A stretch of 64,000 nucleotides of DNA from contig JAHRYS010000001.1 of the NCBI GenBank assembly GCA_020621985.1, forward strand, positions 248,001-312,000, in the 5' to 3' direction. The translations under genes and the position numbers were made by a program. A model generated the notes under the pieces. It did not search any database and was not told the DNA's origin. It saw only the letters and a program-made list of their open reading frames with translations. Positions 1 to 15,740 of the stretch are shown one piece after another; position 1 is the stretch's first letter; the number at the start of each line of letters is the position of its first letter. This DNA is from Candidatus Ferrigenium altingense (lineage in GTDB: Bacteria > Pseudomonadota > Gammaproteobacteria > Burkholderiales > Gallionellaceae).

Positions 1-249
1 GCCGTCTCGGCCGAATATGTAGGCATGGCGCGCATCGCGGGAGTAATTGAGGGAAGCGTGCGACAGGTCGCCCAGACCGGCGATCTGGCCGAGCCTGGTG
101 CGATGTGTGGTTTCCACCACCTGGATGCTGCCGGTGGCGCGTTCGATGACCACGCCCAGATCGCCCGTGCCGCGCTGCGGCGGCGTGGTAGCACATCCCG
201 TCAGTAAATATATTGCAAGGAGCAAGGGTAAAGCTAAATAGCATCGCAT
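1..249 (-). CDS. nirF: NirF-like lipoprotein (heme d1 biosynthesis), N-terminal part, truncated by window edge
   Basis: Minus-strand frame from ATG at 249 is open to position 1: MRCYLALPLLLAIYLLTGCATTPPQRGTGDLGVVIERATGSIQVVETTHRTRLGQIAGLGDLSHASLNYSRDARHAYIFGRDG. Lipobox (LTGC) and cytochrome-d1-like N-terminus; located in a nir cluster. Confidence 0.8.
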   Translation of the reverse strand, partial: MRCYLALPLLLAIYLLTGCATTPPQRGTGDLGVVIERATGSIQVVETTHRTRLGQIAGLGDLSHASLNYSRDARHAYIFGRDG

Positions 250-250
250 C

Positions 251-607
251 TCAAGGTAATCCTTTCATTAGCATTTTTACAATCCAGTCGGCTTCGGCCC
301 CGGTTAAAAACGGGTTCCACGGCGGCATCGTTGTGTCATTGCGTCCATACAGGATGGTATTCCTGAGCGCATCGGGCGATTTCCCCTTCAGTGCCGCTGG
401 GGTAAGCGGCACACCAAGCCCGCCCTCGAAGCGCAAACCGTGACATGACCCGCAGTCCTGGCGAACAAGATTGAGCAATTCAGCTTGGCGCGCGGGAGCA
501 GGTATGACAACTTCTTTGGCAGCAGAATCGCTCCACGCCAAACCCGAGTGTGCGAGCAATAACGGCAGAATGCCGATCCGGAAAAACTGCAAAGGGTTAT
601 TTGACAT
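251..607 (-). CDS. nirC: small c-type cytochrome (NirC / c55x-like)
   Basis: MSNNPLQFF... signal peptide, CGSCH heme motif, TMPPWNPFLTGAEADWIVKMLMKGLP C-terminus; between nirF and nirS. Confidence 0.7.
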   Translation of the reverse strand: MSNNPLQFFRIGILPLLLAHSGLAWSDSAAKEVVIPAPARQAELLNLVRQDCGSCHGLRFEGGLGVPLTPAALKGKSPDALRNTILYGRNDTTMPPWNPFLTGAEADWIVKMLMKGLP

Positions 608-637
608 CTTTTTGCTCTGTGCCAAAAACAAGTTAAA

Positions 638-660
638 TGCATCCGGCAAAGCCGGATATT
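638..660. terminator. hairpin terminator-like element downstream of the TonB remnant
   Basis: CATCCGGC-AAA-GCCGGATatttatt stem-loop. Confidence 0.4.
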
Positions 661-662
661 TA

Positions 663-941
663 TTAAATACTCCCATCATGGCCGAGCGTGTCGCCGCGCA
701 AATAGAGGCTGGGCGCCTGATCCAGCATATCGCCGGGGCGCGGCGCATTTTTTGTTTCAATATTTCTGGTATTGATCACCGTTACGGCGGCAGGCGCAGC
801 GGAAAGCGAAGCGCTGGTTCTGGTTGCCGCCGCCACCACCTCCATCTCTTTCACGCTTTCCGCTGCGCCCGCCGCATTGGTCAGGCCAAAAAGGCAGCTC
901 AACGTTAATAGCAACTGCCCTTTGTTTAGCTGGGTTTTCAT
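663..941 (-). pseudogene. truncated TonB-dependent receptor (signal peptide plus start of plug domain)
   Basis: 92 aa: MKTQLNKGQLLLTLSCLFGLTNAAGAAESVKEMEVVAAATRTSASLSAAPAAVTVINTRNIETKNAPRPGDMLDQAPSLYLRGDTLGHDGSI then stop; no barrel follows. Confidence 0.65.
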
Positions 942-970
942 TGTGTTTTTCTACAAACTTGTGGATTGAA

Positions 971-998
971 AATAAAAAGGGCGGGTCGCCCCGCCCTT
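971..998 (-). terminator. rho-independent terminator of nirS
   Basis: Perfect stem AAGGGCGGG-TCGC-CCCGCCCTT followed on the minus strand by a T-rich run (TTTTTATT). Confidence 0.7.
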
Positions 999-1089
999 CA
1001 ACTGCACGTTTTTCCAACATGAATCGCTGCGCTCCGTCATTCCAGCCAAGATCGCCGGAACGGCGGAAGCGGAATTTACTAAAAGAATC

Positions 1090-2892
<1,803 letters not shown>

Positions 2893-2936
2893 TTAAGCTT
2901 GTTCGGATATTACAGACAAAAAATTATTTGCGGAAT

Positions 2937-2966
2937 GCGACATGATGTCGCGCGGCAAATTGCCGC
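2937..2966. promoter_or_regulatory. double palindrome, copy 1, upstream of nirS
   Basis: GCGACAT-G-ATGTCGC directly abutting GCGGCAA-A-TTGCCGC, both perfect 7-bp arm palindromes. Confidence 0.6.
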
Positions 2967-3031
2967 ACCCATCATCTTGAACGGTTCGACTGCACCGATA
3001 AGTACAGGGCGCACTCGATGTTTGTGGGGTG

Positions 3032-3208
3032 TTACGGAACCCTATGGATTGCTTTGTCGGCGCCATTTGGGGGAGGGGTTGAAGTCGAGGGGAGGTTGGG
3101 ATAATGGCGGGGCGCGGGGATCCTGTTTTTTGTTTCGACAATCTCAATAGAACAAAGGGCCGCAGACAGCAGCTTGAAAAATTTGTTTTCTTTCAGTTTG
3201 GCAAACAT
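3032..3208 (-). CDS. small ORF (58 aa), unknown, possibly a truncated gene
   Basis: MFAKLKENKFFKLLSAALCSIEIVETKN...; AAGGGGAAAC Shine-Dalgarno-like sequence just upstream of ATG; short. Confidence 0.3.
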   Translation of the reverse strand: MFAKLKENKFFKLLSAALCSIEIVETKNRIPAPRHYPNLPSTSTPPPNGADKAIHRVP

Positions 3209-3398
3209 GTTTCCCCTTACTTTGGTTGTTGTGCAAGTCAATTGCATGAATGAATAATTAGGTGCCAAAAGCCCGTATCGCATTCCCGGCAAATTGAAGT
3301 GTCGATCGGGAGAGGACACATCACACGCTATCGCTGGAAACAATGATGCAGTGCTTTTGGCAAGGTGGATTGTTGATTAAAAAAATCAGTTTGGGAAT

Positions 3399-3428
3399 GT
3401 GACATGATGCCGCGCGGCAATTTGTCGC
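3399..3428. promoter_or_regulatory. double palindrome, copy 2 (diverged)
   Basis: GTGACATGATGCCGC+GCGGCAATTTGTCGC, matches copy 1 with few substitutions; flanks also match (GGAATG...CCCAT). Confidence 0.55.
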
Positions 3429-3533
3429 GCCCATAGATTTGAATCGGCGGTGGAGTTTTTGAAAGCAGTTGGGCGAAATTTTCCGGGGCTCGGTCTTTCA
3501 GGGATGACATAACTTGAAGCCGCTAAGCTAAAG

Positions 3534-4553
3534 TTAATTGGTGATTTCTGCCAGATTCCAGCGCGGTTTGACGTTGAAGCGATAATCCTTGTCGCCTTGC
3601 TGTTGCGCCAAGCGAAGCGCTCCGGCAAAGGCGATCATCGCGCCGTTGTCAGTGCAAAATTCCAGGTCAGGGTAAAACACGGCGCCGCCACGTTTGCCGA
3701 TGTCTTCATTCAGGCGGTTGCGCAATAGCCGGTTTGCGCCCACACCGCCCGCCACGACTAACCGATTCAACCCAGTCTGCGCCAAAGCGGCGCGCGCCTT
3801 GTGCGTCAGTACATCGATGATGGCTTCTTGTACAGCGCAGGCGATATCGGCGCGTGTCTGTTCATGGTGGTCGCTTTGCTTTGCCAGCGTCCATACCGCC
3901 GTCTTTAATCCGCTGAAACTGAAATCCAGATTGCCGCTGTGCAGCATCGGGCGTGGCAGCTTGTATTGTCCGGAGCGGCCCGAAGCGGCGAGTTTGGCCA
4001 ATGCAGGCCCTCCTGGATAGTCCAAGCCCAGCAGCTTCGCGCTCTTGTCGAAGGCTTCTCCGGCCGCGTCGTCCAATGTCTCGCCGAGCAAAGTGTATTG
4101 TCCCACGCCGTCCACGCGCATCAATTGCGTATGCCCACCGGAAACCAGCAAGGCGACGAAGGGAAATTCCGGTGCGGGATCGGATAATAAAGGGGAAAGC
4201 AGATGGCCTTCCAGATGATGGATGCCGATGACGGGAATGTCGAGCGCGTAGGCCAGTGCGTTGGCAACGCTGGCGCCGACTAATAATGCGCCTCCTAAGC
4301 CCGGCCCCTGGGTATAGGCAATGGCATCGATCCGGGCTAGCGACACATCGGCGGCATGCATGACTTGGCGCAGCAGTGGGATGATGCGCCGGACATGATC
4401 GCGTGAGGCGAGCTCCGGCACGACGCCGCCATATTCGCTGTGCATGGCGACTTGGGTATGCAACGCATGTGCCAATAACCCGCGCCCCATTTGGTAAAGC
4501 GCGATACCGGTTTCATCGCAAGATGATTCAATTCCAAGTGTAATCAGTGACAT
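3534..4553 (-). CDS. tsaD: tRNA N6-adenosine threonylcarbamoyltransferase
   Basis: [21 protein letters not shown]... with TsaD/Kae1 motifs ([22 protein letters not shown]). Confidence 0.96.
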   Translation of the reverse strand: MSLITLGIESSCDETGIALYQMGRGLLAHALHTQVAMHSEYGGVVPELASRDHVRRIIPLLRQVMHAADVSLARIDAIAYTQGPGLGGALLVGASVANALAYALDIPVIGIHHLEGHLLSPLLSDPAPEFPFVALLVSGGHTQLMRVDGVGQYTLLGETLDDAAGEAFDKSAKLLGLDYPGGPALAKLAASGRSGQYKLPRPMLHSGNLDFSFSGLKTAVWTLAKQSDHHEQTRADIACAVQEAIIDVLTHKARAALAQTGLNRLVVAGGVGANRLLRNRLNEDIGKRGGAVFYPDLEFCTDNGAMIAFAGALRLAQQQGDKDYRFNVKPRWNLAEITN

Positions 4554-4643
4554 TGTTACCTCTGTGCAAGAGTGCGCATTGTAGTCAATCCACCGTCTGA
4601 GCATGGGTGCGCGATGTTTTTTTAAAAAATATTACGAAATGTG

Positions 4644-4671
4644 TTGACGGGGATTTTTGACTCCCTATAAT
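4644..4671 (+). promoter_or_regulatory. rrn promoter P1
   Basis: TTGACG-N16-TATAAT followed by GCGCACCTCTTCGCTG. Confidence 0.75.
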
Positions 4672-4797
4672 GCGCACCTCTTCGCTGTGGCGGGGTTGAA
4701 ACGAAGCGATGTGAAGGTAAAAAGTCGCTTAATAATCAGTTATCTGATGACGTTTCCCCAGCCTCGGTGGCAGATGAAACGAAGTGCGAAAATTTAG

Positions 4798-4825
4798 TTG
4801 ACAGTAAAGTTTTAGTCCCTATAAT
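4798..4825 (+). promoter_or_regulatory. rrn promoter P2
   Basis: TTGACA-N16-TATAAT followed by the same GCGCACCTCTTCGCTG as P1. Confidence 0.8.
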
Positions 4826-5035
4826 GCGCACCTCTTCGCTGCCACGGCAGCCGTTCTTTAAAAAACAAACGAACAATCGACGAGTGTAGGTGCTTGGTTT
4901 TTGGGAAGTTTCTGTATCTTTCGGGATATGGGAACGACTTTAAAATATAGCAACAACCTACGCGAAGTCGAAACAAATCATGCAAGTGATTTACTTTGAG
5001 TAGGACCGTTCCATTTATGGAACAAAACAGGTATT

Positions 5036-6576
<1,541 letters not shown>

Positions 6577-6621
6577 GAGAATCCAAAGGCTGAGTGCCTA
6601 CACTCATCGGTTGTTCGAAAG

Positions 6622-6716
6622 CAGGACTGAGGAACGAGGACTAAGTGCTGAGTTAAAGCGGTGGCGCAGCCACGCGGAACACTCAGTCCTGAGTTTCTCG
6701 GTACTCAGTCCTGAAG
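6622..6716. repeat. degenerate heptanucleotide repeats within the 16S-tRNA-Ile spacer, inverted arrangement
   Basis: GGACTGA GGAACGA GGACTAA GTGCTGA ... and on minus GGACTGA GTACCGA GAAACTC AGGACTG. Confidence 0.6.
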
Positions 6717-6720
6717 TTAT

Positions 6721-6797
6721 GGGTCTGTAGCTCAGCTGGTTAGAGCATTGTGTTGATAACGCAGGGGTCGTTGGTTCGAGTCCAACCAGACCCACCA
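6721..6797 (+). tRNA. tRNA-Ile (GAT)
   Basis: Cloverleaf GGGTCTGTAGCTCAGCTGG...TTGATAAC...GGTTCGAGTCCAACCAGACCCACCA. Confidence 0.97.
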
Positions 6798-6812
6798 GAG
6801 CAAGGAAAAATG

Positions 6813-6888
6813 GGGGGTTTAGCTCAGCTGGGAGAGCACCTGCTTTGCAAGCAGGGGGTCGTCGGTTCGATCCCGTCAACCTCCACCA
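6813..6888 (+). tRNA. tRNA-Ala (TGC)
   Basis: GGGGGTTTAGCTCAGCTGGGAGAGCACCTGCTTTGCAAGCAGG...AACCTCCACCA. Confidence 0.97.
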
Positions 6889-7211
6889 ACACCTTGGAAA
6901 AATAAGCGAGAACCTATATTCAAGCCATTGCGGCTTCGGTATTGGCTTTTGCCGATAAGCAGTTCTTTAAAAATATGGAAGAAGTAAAGAAAGTGATTCA
7001 CGCGCAAGCGTTGACGGGGCAACCCATTGGCGTGAGCGTATGAAAAACAATGGGTTTTGATTGTATCAAGCCAATTCATGATTAGTCATTGTGAATTGGT
7101 CACAAACCTTTGCGAAAGCCGGATCCTTAAATCAATCCGGTGGAAGTAAAAGTTAAAAATGCGAAACACTTATAACGCCTTGACAGCGATGTCGAGGGCT
7201 TAACGTTATAG

Positions 7212-10096
<2,885 letters not shown>

Positions 10097-10248
10097 TATA
10101 ACATTAAGTTGTTTATAGCGTGTGACGCAGTACAATCAAAACACAGCTTTACTTCTTCCAGATACGGTTCGTTGATCGAGCGTCAAAACTCGGGCAAGGA
10201 ACCACAAACAGGGTTGGCTGCAGAACAGCGCAGCTGACCGAACAGTTT

Positions 10249-10363
10249 GTCTGACGACCATAGCGAGTTGGTCCCACTCCTTCCCATCCCGAACAGGACA
10301 GTGAAACGACTCCGCGCCGATGATAGTGTGGATTACCCATGTGAAAGTAGGTCATCGTCAGAC
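10249..10363 (+). rRNA. rrf: 5S ribosomal RNA
   Basis: GTCTGACGACCATAGCGAGTTGGTCCCACTCCTTCCCATCCCGAACAGG...GTGAAAGTAGGTCATCGTCAGACT. Confidence 0.95.
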
Positions 10364-10371
10364 TCCTTACA

Positions 10372-10411
10372 AACAACAACGCCCTCGTCACTGAGGGCGT
10401 TGTTGTTTTTG
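10372..10411 (+). terminator. rrn operon terminator
   Basis: AACAACAACGCCCTC-GTCACT-GAGGGCGTTGTTGTTTTT. Confidence 0.9.
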
Positions 10412-10576
10412 GGGTTTGTTGAAGCTTATTGCCTCACAAGTCGGCAAGGCGCCACCTGAGTGGTATACCTTCCAACAGGCTCATGGCTGGCATCAATTGC
10501 CTGTGAGCAACAACGCCCCTGTTGGTAAAAATGTTACCGCTTTAATGTGTTAGTAAGTAAACAAACCGCCTTTGGT

Positions 10577-10605
10577 TTGACATCCAATGCGATTATTGAC
10601 ATAAT
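10577..10605 (+). promoter_or_regulatory. promoter of tRNA-tuf operon
   Basis: TTGACA-N17-CATAAT 14 bp upstream of tRNA-Tyr. Confidence 0.7.
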
Positions 10606-10619
10606 CGCAAGTTCTGTTT

Positions 10620-10705
10620 GGAGGGGTGGCCGAGTGGTTAAAGGCAGCAGACTGTAAATCTGCCCTCTTATGAGTACGAAGGTTCGAACCCTTCCCCCTC
10701 CACCA
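10620..10705 (+). tRNA. tRNA-Tyr (GTA)
   Basis: GGAGGGGTGGCCGAGTGG...ACTGTAAAT... long variable arm ...CCTCCACCA. Confidence 0.97.
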
Positions 10706-10780
10706 AATGTTTTGGCTTTTGGTTAGCTTGGCTGGCGTTGCGACAACCGCTGTTTGGGCCGTTGTTTAGTTGGAAAGCAC

Positions 10781-10854
10781 GCGGGTGTAGCTCAATGGTA
10801 GAGCAGAAGTTTTCCAAACTTACGACGAGGGTTCGATTCCCTTCACCCGCTCCA
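10781..10854 (+). tRNA. tRNA-Gly (TCC)
   Basis: GCGGGTGTAGCTCAATGGTAGAGCAGAAGTTTTCCAAACTT...CACCCGCTCCA. Confidence 0.97.
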
Positions 10855-10866
10855 GTTTGGATTTTT

Positions 10867-10941
<75 letters not shown>

Positions 10942-10984
10942 TTTAGTTTTTATTGTTAACGTTTGACATTGATAAGGAAAAATC

Positions 10985-12175
<1,191 letters not shown>

Positions 12176-12234
12176 GGAAGATAGGAAAGGGATGGAGTTG
12201 AGGGTGTTTTTTCTTTGTCCTCTTTCCGAAAATT

Positions 12235-12310
12235 AGGCCAGTAGCTCAATTGGTAGAGTATCGGTCTCCAAAACCGAGGGTTGGGGGTTCGAAACCCTCC
12301 TGGCCTGCCA
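12235..12310 (+). tRNA. tRNA-Trp (CCA)
   Basis: AGGCCAGTAGCTCAATTGGTAGAGTATCGGTCTCCAAAACCG...CTGGCCTGCCA. Confidence 0.97.
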
Positions 12311-12343
12311 AAAGTAAGTAAAAGTTGATTGGAATAATTGCGC

Positions 12344-12691
12344 ATGGCAGACAAAATTAAGTTGCTGGTGGCCTTTCTGCTGGTTGTGGCGGGCATCGCA
12401 GGCTTCTACTACCTGCACGATAGTGCGGCAGTATTGAAGCTGGCTTCGGTTCTGGCAGGTCTGTTGTTGGCTACAGGAGTGGCGTGGACCAGCGAGCCGG
12501 GCAAACGTTTTTTTGCTTTTGCCAAGGATTCCGTTGCGGAGGCGAAGCGTGTGGTTTGGCCGACGCGCAAGGAAACACTGCAAACCACTGGTGTGGTGAT
12601 CCTGTTTACCATCATCATGGCTTTGTTTCTGTGGGCGGTGGATGCCAGTTTGATGTTGGTAGTGAATAAACTGATGGGGCGGGGTGAGTGA
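12344..12691 (+). CDS. secE: preprotein translocase subunit SecE
   Basis: [15 protein letters not shown]...[21 protein letters not shown]. Confidence 0.96.
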   Translation: MADKIKLLVAFLLVVAGIAGFYYLHDSAAVLKLASVLAGLLLATGVAWTSEPGKRFFAFAKDSVAEAKRVVWPTRKETLQTTGVVILFTIIMALFLWAVDASLMLVVNKLMGRGE

Positions 12692-13224
12692 TGGCCAAGA
12701 ATTGGTATGTTGTTCATACGTACTCGCAGTTTGAGAAAAGCGTACAGCGCGCATTAATCGAGCGTATTCAGCGCGAGGGGATGCAGGATAAGTTTGGCCA
12801 GATTCTGGTTCCCGTTGAAGAGGTGGTGGAACTGAAGTCAGGGCAAAAGAGCATTACCGAGCGCAAGTTTTTTCCCGGCTATGTGCTGGTCGAAATGGAA
12901 ATGACTGACGAAAGCTGGCATTTGGTGAAGAGTACTCCCAAAGTAACCGGTTTTCTGGGGGGGTCGGCGATGAAACCTACGCCGATCAGCGAAAAGGAAG
13001 TGCAGCATATCATGCAGCAAATGCAGGCCGGGGTTGAGAAACCAAGACCAAAAGTGCTGTTTGAGGTGGGTGAGGCGGTGCGTGTCAAGGAAGGTCCGTT
13101 TACGGACTTCAATGGCACGGTTGAGGATGTCAATTACGACAAGAATAAAATACGCGTGGCGGTGACTATCTTCGGTCGCTCGACCCCCGTGGAACTGAAT
13201 TTCGGCCAAGTAGAGAAGGGCTGA
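12691..13224 (+). CDS. nusG: transcription termination/antitermination factor NusG
   Basis: [22 protein letters not shown]...; overlaps secE stop. Confidence 0.98.
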   Translation: MAKNWYVVHTYSQFEKSVQRALIERIQREGMQDKFGQILVPVEEVVELKSGQKSITERKFFPGYVLVEMEMTDESWHLVKSTPKVTGFLGGSAMKPTPISEKEVQHIMQQMQAGVEKPRPKVLFEVGEAVRVKEGPFTDFNGTVEDVNYDKNKIRVAVTIFGRSTPVELNFGQVEKG

Positions 13225-13348
13225 AGAGCGAGAAATGCGGATGGGGAACGCAGTCTGCAAAAAATGCAGATGCAGTTTCCCTTATGCTATTTCTCATGTT
13301 GGGGAGAGACGAAACGTTTCGCTGGTACCCGTTTGACAGGAGTGCATC

Positions 13349-13780
13349 ATGGCAAAGAAAGTTATTGGCTATATCAAGCTGCAAGTGCCTGCAGGCAAGG
13401 CAAATCCAAGCCCGCCAATTGGCCCGGCATTGGGTCAGCGCGGTTTGAATATCATGGAATTTTGCAAGGCGTTTAATGCGCAGACACAAGGCATGGAACC
13501 CGGTTTGCCGATTCCGGTGGTGATCACCGCTTTTGCGGACAAGAGTTTCACCTTCATTATGAAGACCCCGCCCGCGACCATTCTGATCAAGAAGGCCGCC
13601 GGTGTGCAAAAAGGCAGCAAAACGTCGCACACCGACAAGGTGGGCAAGCTGACCCGCAAGCAAGCGGAAGAAATCGCAACAACCAAGATGCCTGACCTGA
13701 CGGCTGCCGATATGGACGCCGCAGTGCGCACCATTGCGGGAAGCGCGCGCAGTATGGGTATCACCGTGGAGGGCGTATAA
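13349..13780 (+). CDS. rplK: ribosomal protein uL11
   Basis: [32 protein letters not shown]. Confidence 0.98.
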   Translation: MAKKVIGYIKLQVPAGKANPSPPIGPALGQRGLNIMEFCKAFNAQTQGMEPGLPIPVVITAFADKSFTFIMKTPPATILIKKAAGVQKGSKTSHTDKVGKLTRKQAEEIATTKMPDLTAADMDAAVRTIAGSARSMGITVEGV

Positions 13781-13781
13781 C

Positions 13782-14468
13782 ATGTCCAAACGCTATAAAG
13801 CAATTGCAGCCAAGGTCGACCGCAACAAGCTGTACCCCCTGAATGATGCGTTGAACCTGGTTAAAGAAACTGCCGTGGCAAAATTCGATGAGTCCATTGA
13901 TGTCGCGGTAAACCTCGGCATCGATGCGCGCAAGTCGGATCAATTGGTGCGCGGTTCAGTGGTGTTGCCTAAAGGAACCGGTAAGACGGTGCGCGTGGCA
14001 GTATTCGCGCAGGGCGCGAAGGCCGAAGAAGCCAAGGCTGCCGGTGCGGACATCGTGGGTTTCGATGATCTGGCCGAATCAATCAAAGGCGGCAATTTGA
14101 ACTTTGACGTGCTGATTGCCAGCCCGGATGCAATGCGTCTGGTCGGCCAGCTGGGTCAGATTCTCGGTCCGCGCGGCTTGATGCCTAACCCGAAAGTGGG
14201 CACGGTGTCTGCCGATGTGGCGGGTGCAGTGAAGAACGCCAAAGCCGGCCAGGTGCAATATCGCACCGACAAGAACGGCATCGTGCAATGCACTATTGGC
14301 CGTGCTTCGTTTACGCCGGAAGCATTGCGCGAAAACCTGCTGGCGTTGGTCGATGCGCTGAACAAGGCTAAGCCTGCTGCTTCCAAAGGGGTGTACCTGA
14401 AGAAGGTATCCATCTCCAGTACCATGGGTGCCGGTATTCGCGTCGAACAGGCCAGCCTGGCTGCATAA
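13782..14468 (+). CDS. rplA: ribosomal protein uL1
   Basis: [24 protein letters not shown]...[14 protein letters not shown]. Confidence 0.98.
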   Translation: MSKRYKAIAAKVDRNKLYPLNDALNLVKETAVAKFDESIDVAVNLGIDARKSDQLVRGSVVLPKGTGKTVRVAVFAQGAKAEEAKAAGADIVGFDDLAESIKGGNLNFDVLIASPDAMRLVGQLGQILGPRGLMPNPKVGTVSADVAGAVKNAKAGQVQYRTDKNGIVQCTIGRASFTPEALRENLLALVDALNKAKPAASKGVYLKKVSISSTMGAGIRVEQASLAA

Positions 14469-14710
14469 TATTTAAAATTTGGCGACAGGATGCAGATCCT
14501 GTTGCCTCTAATCTTTGGACTGCTGGCGTGCTGGCAGCATCAAAGACCGTAGGTGTCAAAGGAGTTGTTGGCCCGAGACTTAATTGGCGGAGCGATCCGT
14601 CTACCCACGTAGATGGTGTGCCCGCGAGCAGGAGTTGTTTTCCTGATTCAAGGTCGCTGTTGTAACCGATGGAATGCGTGCAAGCGCATTCTGGAAAAAT
14701 GGAGGAAGAC
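14469..14710 (+). promoter_or_regulatory. rplJL leader (likely L10(L12)4 autoregulatory mRNA leader)
   Basis: 242-nt structured untranslated region in the canonical position between rplA and rplJ. Confidence 0.55.
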
Positions 14711-15208
14711 TTGAGTCTCAATCTGCAAGAAAAACAGGCAGTGGTTGCGGAAGTCAGTGCACAGGTTACGCAGGCCCAGACTATCGTCTTGGCAGAGTAT
14801 CGTGGCATTACGGTCAGCGACATCACCAAGTTGCGCGCTAATGCACGCAAATCGGGTGTGTATTTCCACGTGTTGAAGAACACGCTGGTGCGCCGTGCTG
14901 TGCAAGGCACTCAGTTCGAATCCTTGGCTGAAAAAATGGTTGGCCCGCTGGTGTATAGCATCAGTGCGGACGCCGTCGCTGCCGCCAAGGTGGTGTATGA
15001 CTTCGCCAAGACGAACGACAAGCTGGTAGTTAAGGCAGGATCCTACAACGGCAAGGTGCTGGATACCGCGAGCGTGAATGCGCTGGCTTCCGTGCCGTCG
15101 AAGGAAGTGCTGCTGGCACAACTGTGCGGTCTGTTGCAGTCGCCGGTCTCTGGCTTGGCTCGCGTGCTCAGCGCGATTGCCGAGCAAAAAGCACCTGCTA
15201 CTGCTTGA
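14711..15208 (+). CDS. rplJ: ribosomal protein uL10 (TTG start)
   Basis: [50 protein letters not shown]. Confidence 0.96.
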   Translation: MSLNLQEKQAVVAEVSAQVTQAQTIVLAEYRGITVSDITKLRANARKSGVYFHVLKNTLVRRAVQGTQFESLAEKMVGPLVYSISADAVAAAKVVYDFAKTNDKLVVKAGSYNGKVLDTASVNALASVPSKEVLLAQLCGLLQSPVSGLARVLSAIAEQKAPATA

Positions 15209-15240
15209 TCCGATTAATTTTTTAAAGTTAGGAAAACAAA

Positions 15241-15618
15241 ATGGCATTCGATAAAGACGCATTTTTGGCTGCTCTGGACAACATGTCCGTGCTGGAACTC
15301 AATGAGTTGGTAAAGGCGATTGAAGAGAAGTTCGGTGTTTCTGCTGCTGCGATGGCTGCTCCAGCCGCTGCTGGCGGTGCTGCTGCTGGCGCTGCTGCCG
15401 CTGAACAAACCGAATTCAGCGTGATCCTGAAGGCCGCTGGCGACAACAAGGTGAACACGATCAAGGTGGTTCGCACCATTACTGGCCTGGGCTTGAAAGA
15501 AGCCAAGGACTTGGTCGACGGTGCACCGAAGGCAGTTAAGGAAGGCGTGTCCAAGGCCGATGCCGAGGCTGCATTGAAACAACTGATCGAAGCTGGCGCA
15601 TCTGCTGAACTCAAGTAA
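15241..15618 (+). CDS. rplL: ribosomal protein bL12
   Basis: [37 protein letters not shown]... Confidence 0.98.
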   Translation: MAFDKDAFLAALDNMSVLELNELVKAIEEKFGVSAAAMAAPAAAGGAAAGAAAAEQTEFSVILKAAGDNKVNTIKVVRTITGLGLKEAKDLVDGAPKAVKEGVSKADAEAALKQLIEAGASAELK

Positions 15619-15637
15619 GGTTGTACGTTGTTGAAAG

Positions 15638-15664
15638 GCTGACGGTATTCCGTCAGCCTTTTGC
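15638..15664 (+). terminator. rplL-rpoB attenuator/terminator hairpin
   Basis: AAGGCTGACGG-TATT-CCGTCAGCCTTTT. Confidence 0.75.
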
Positions 15665-15740
15665 CGCTTTAAGAAGTCAGCGGCCAGAAAGTATGTGATG
15701 CTTTCTAGCCCCTGTCTTTTTCCTCAATCGTGGAGATTAT

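Noticed and set aside
3372-3389. FNR/DNR-like site TTGATTAAAAAAATCAG
   Set aside because: The two half-sites are 7 nt apart rather than 4 and the sequence lies within an A-rich stretch; not a credible TTGAT-N4-ATCAA box.
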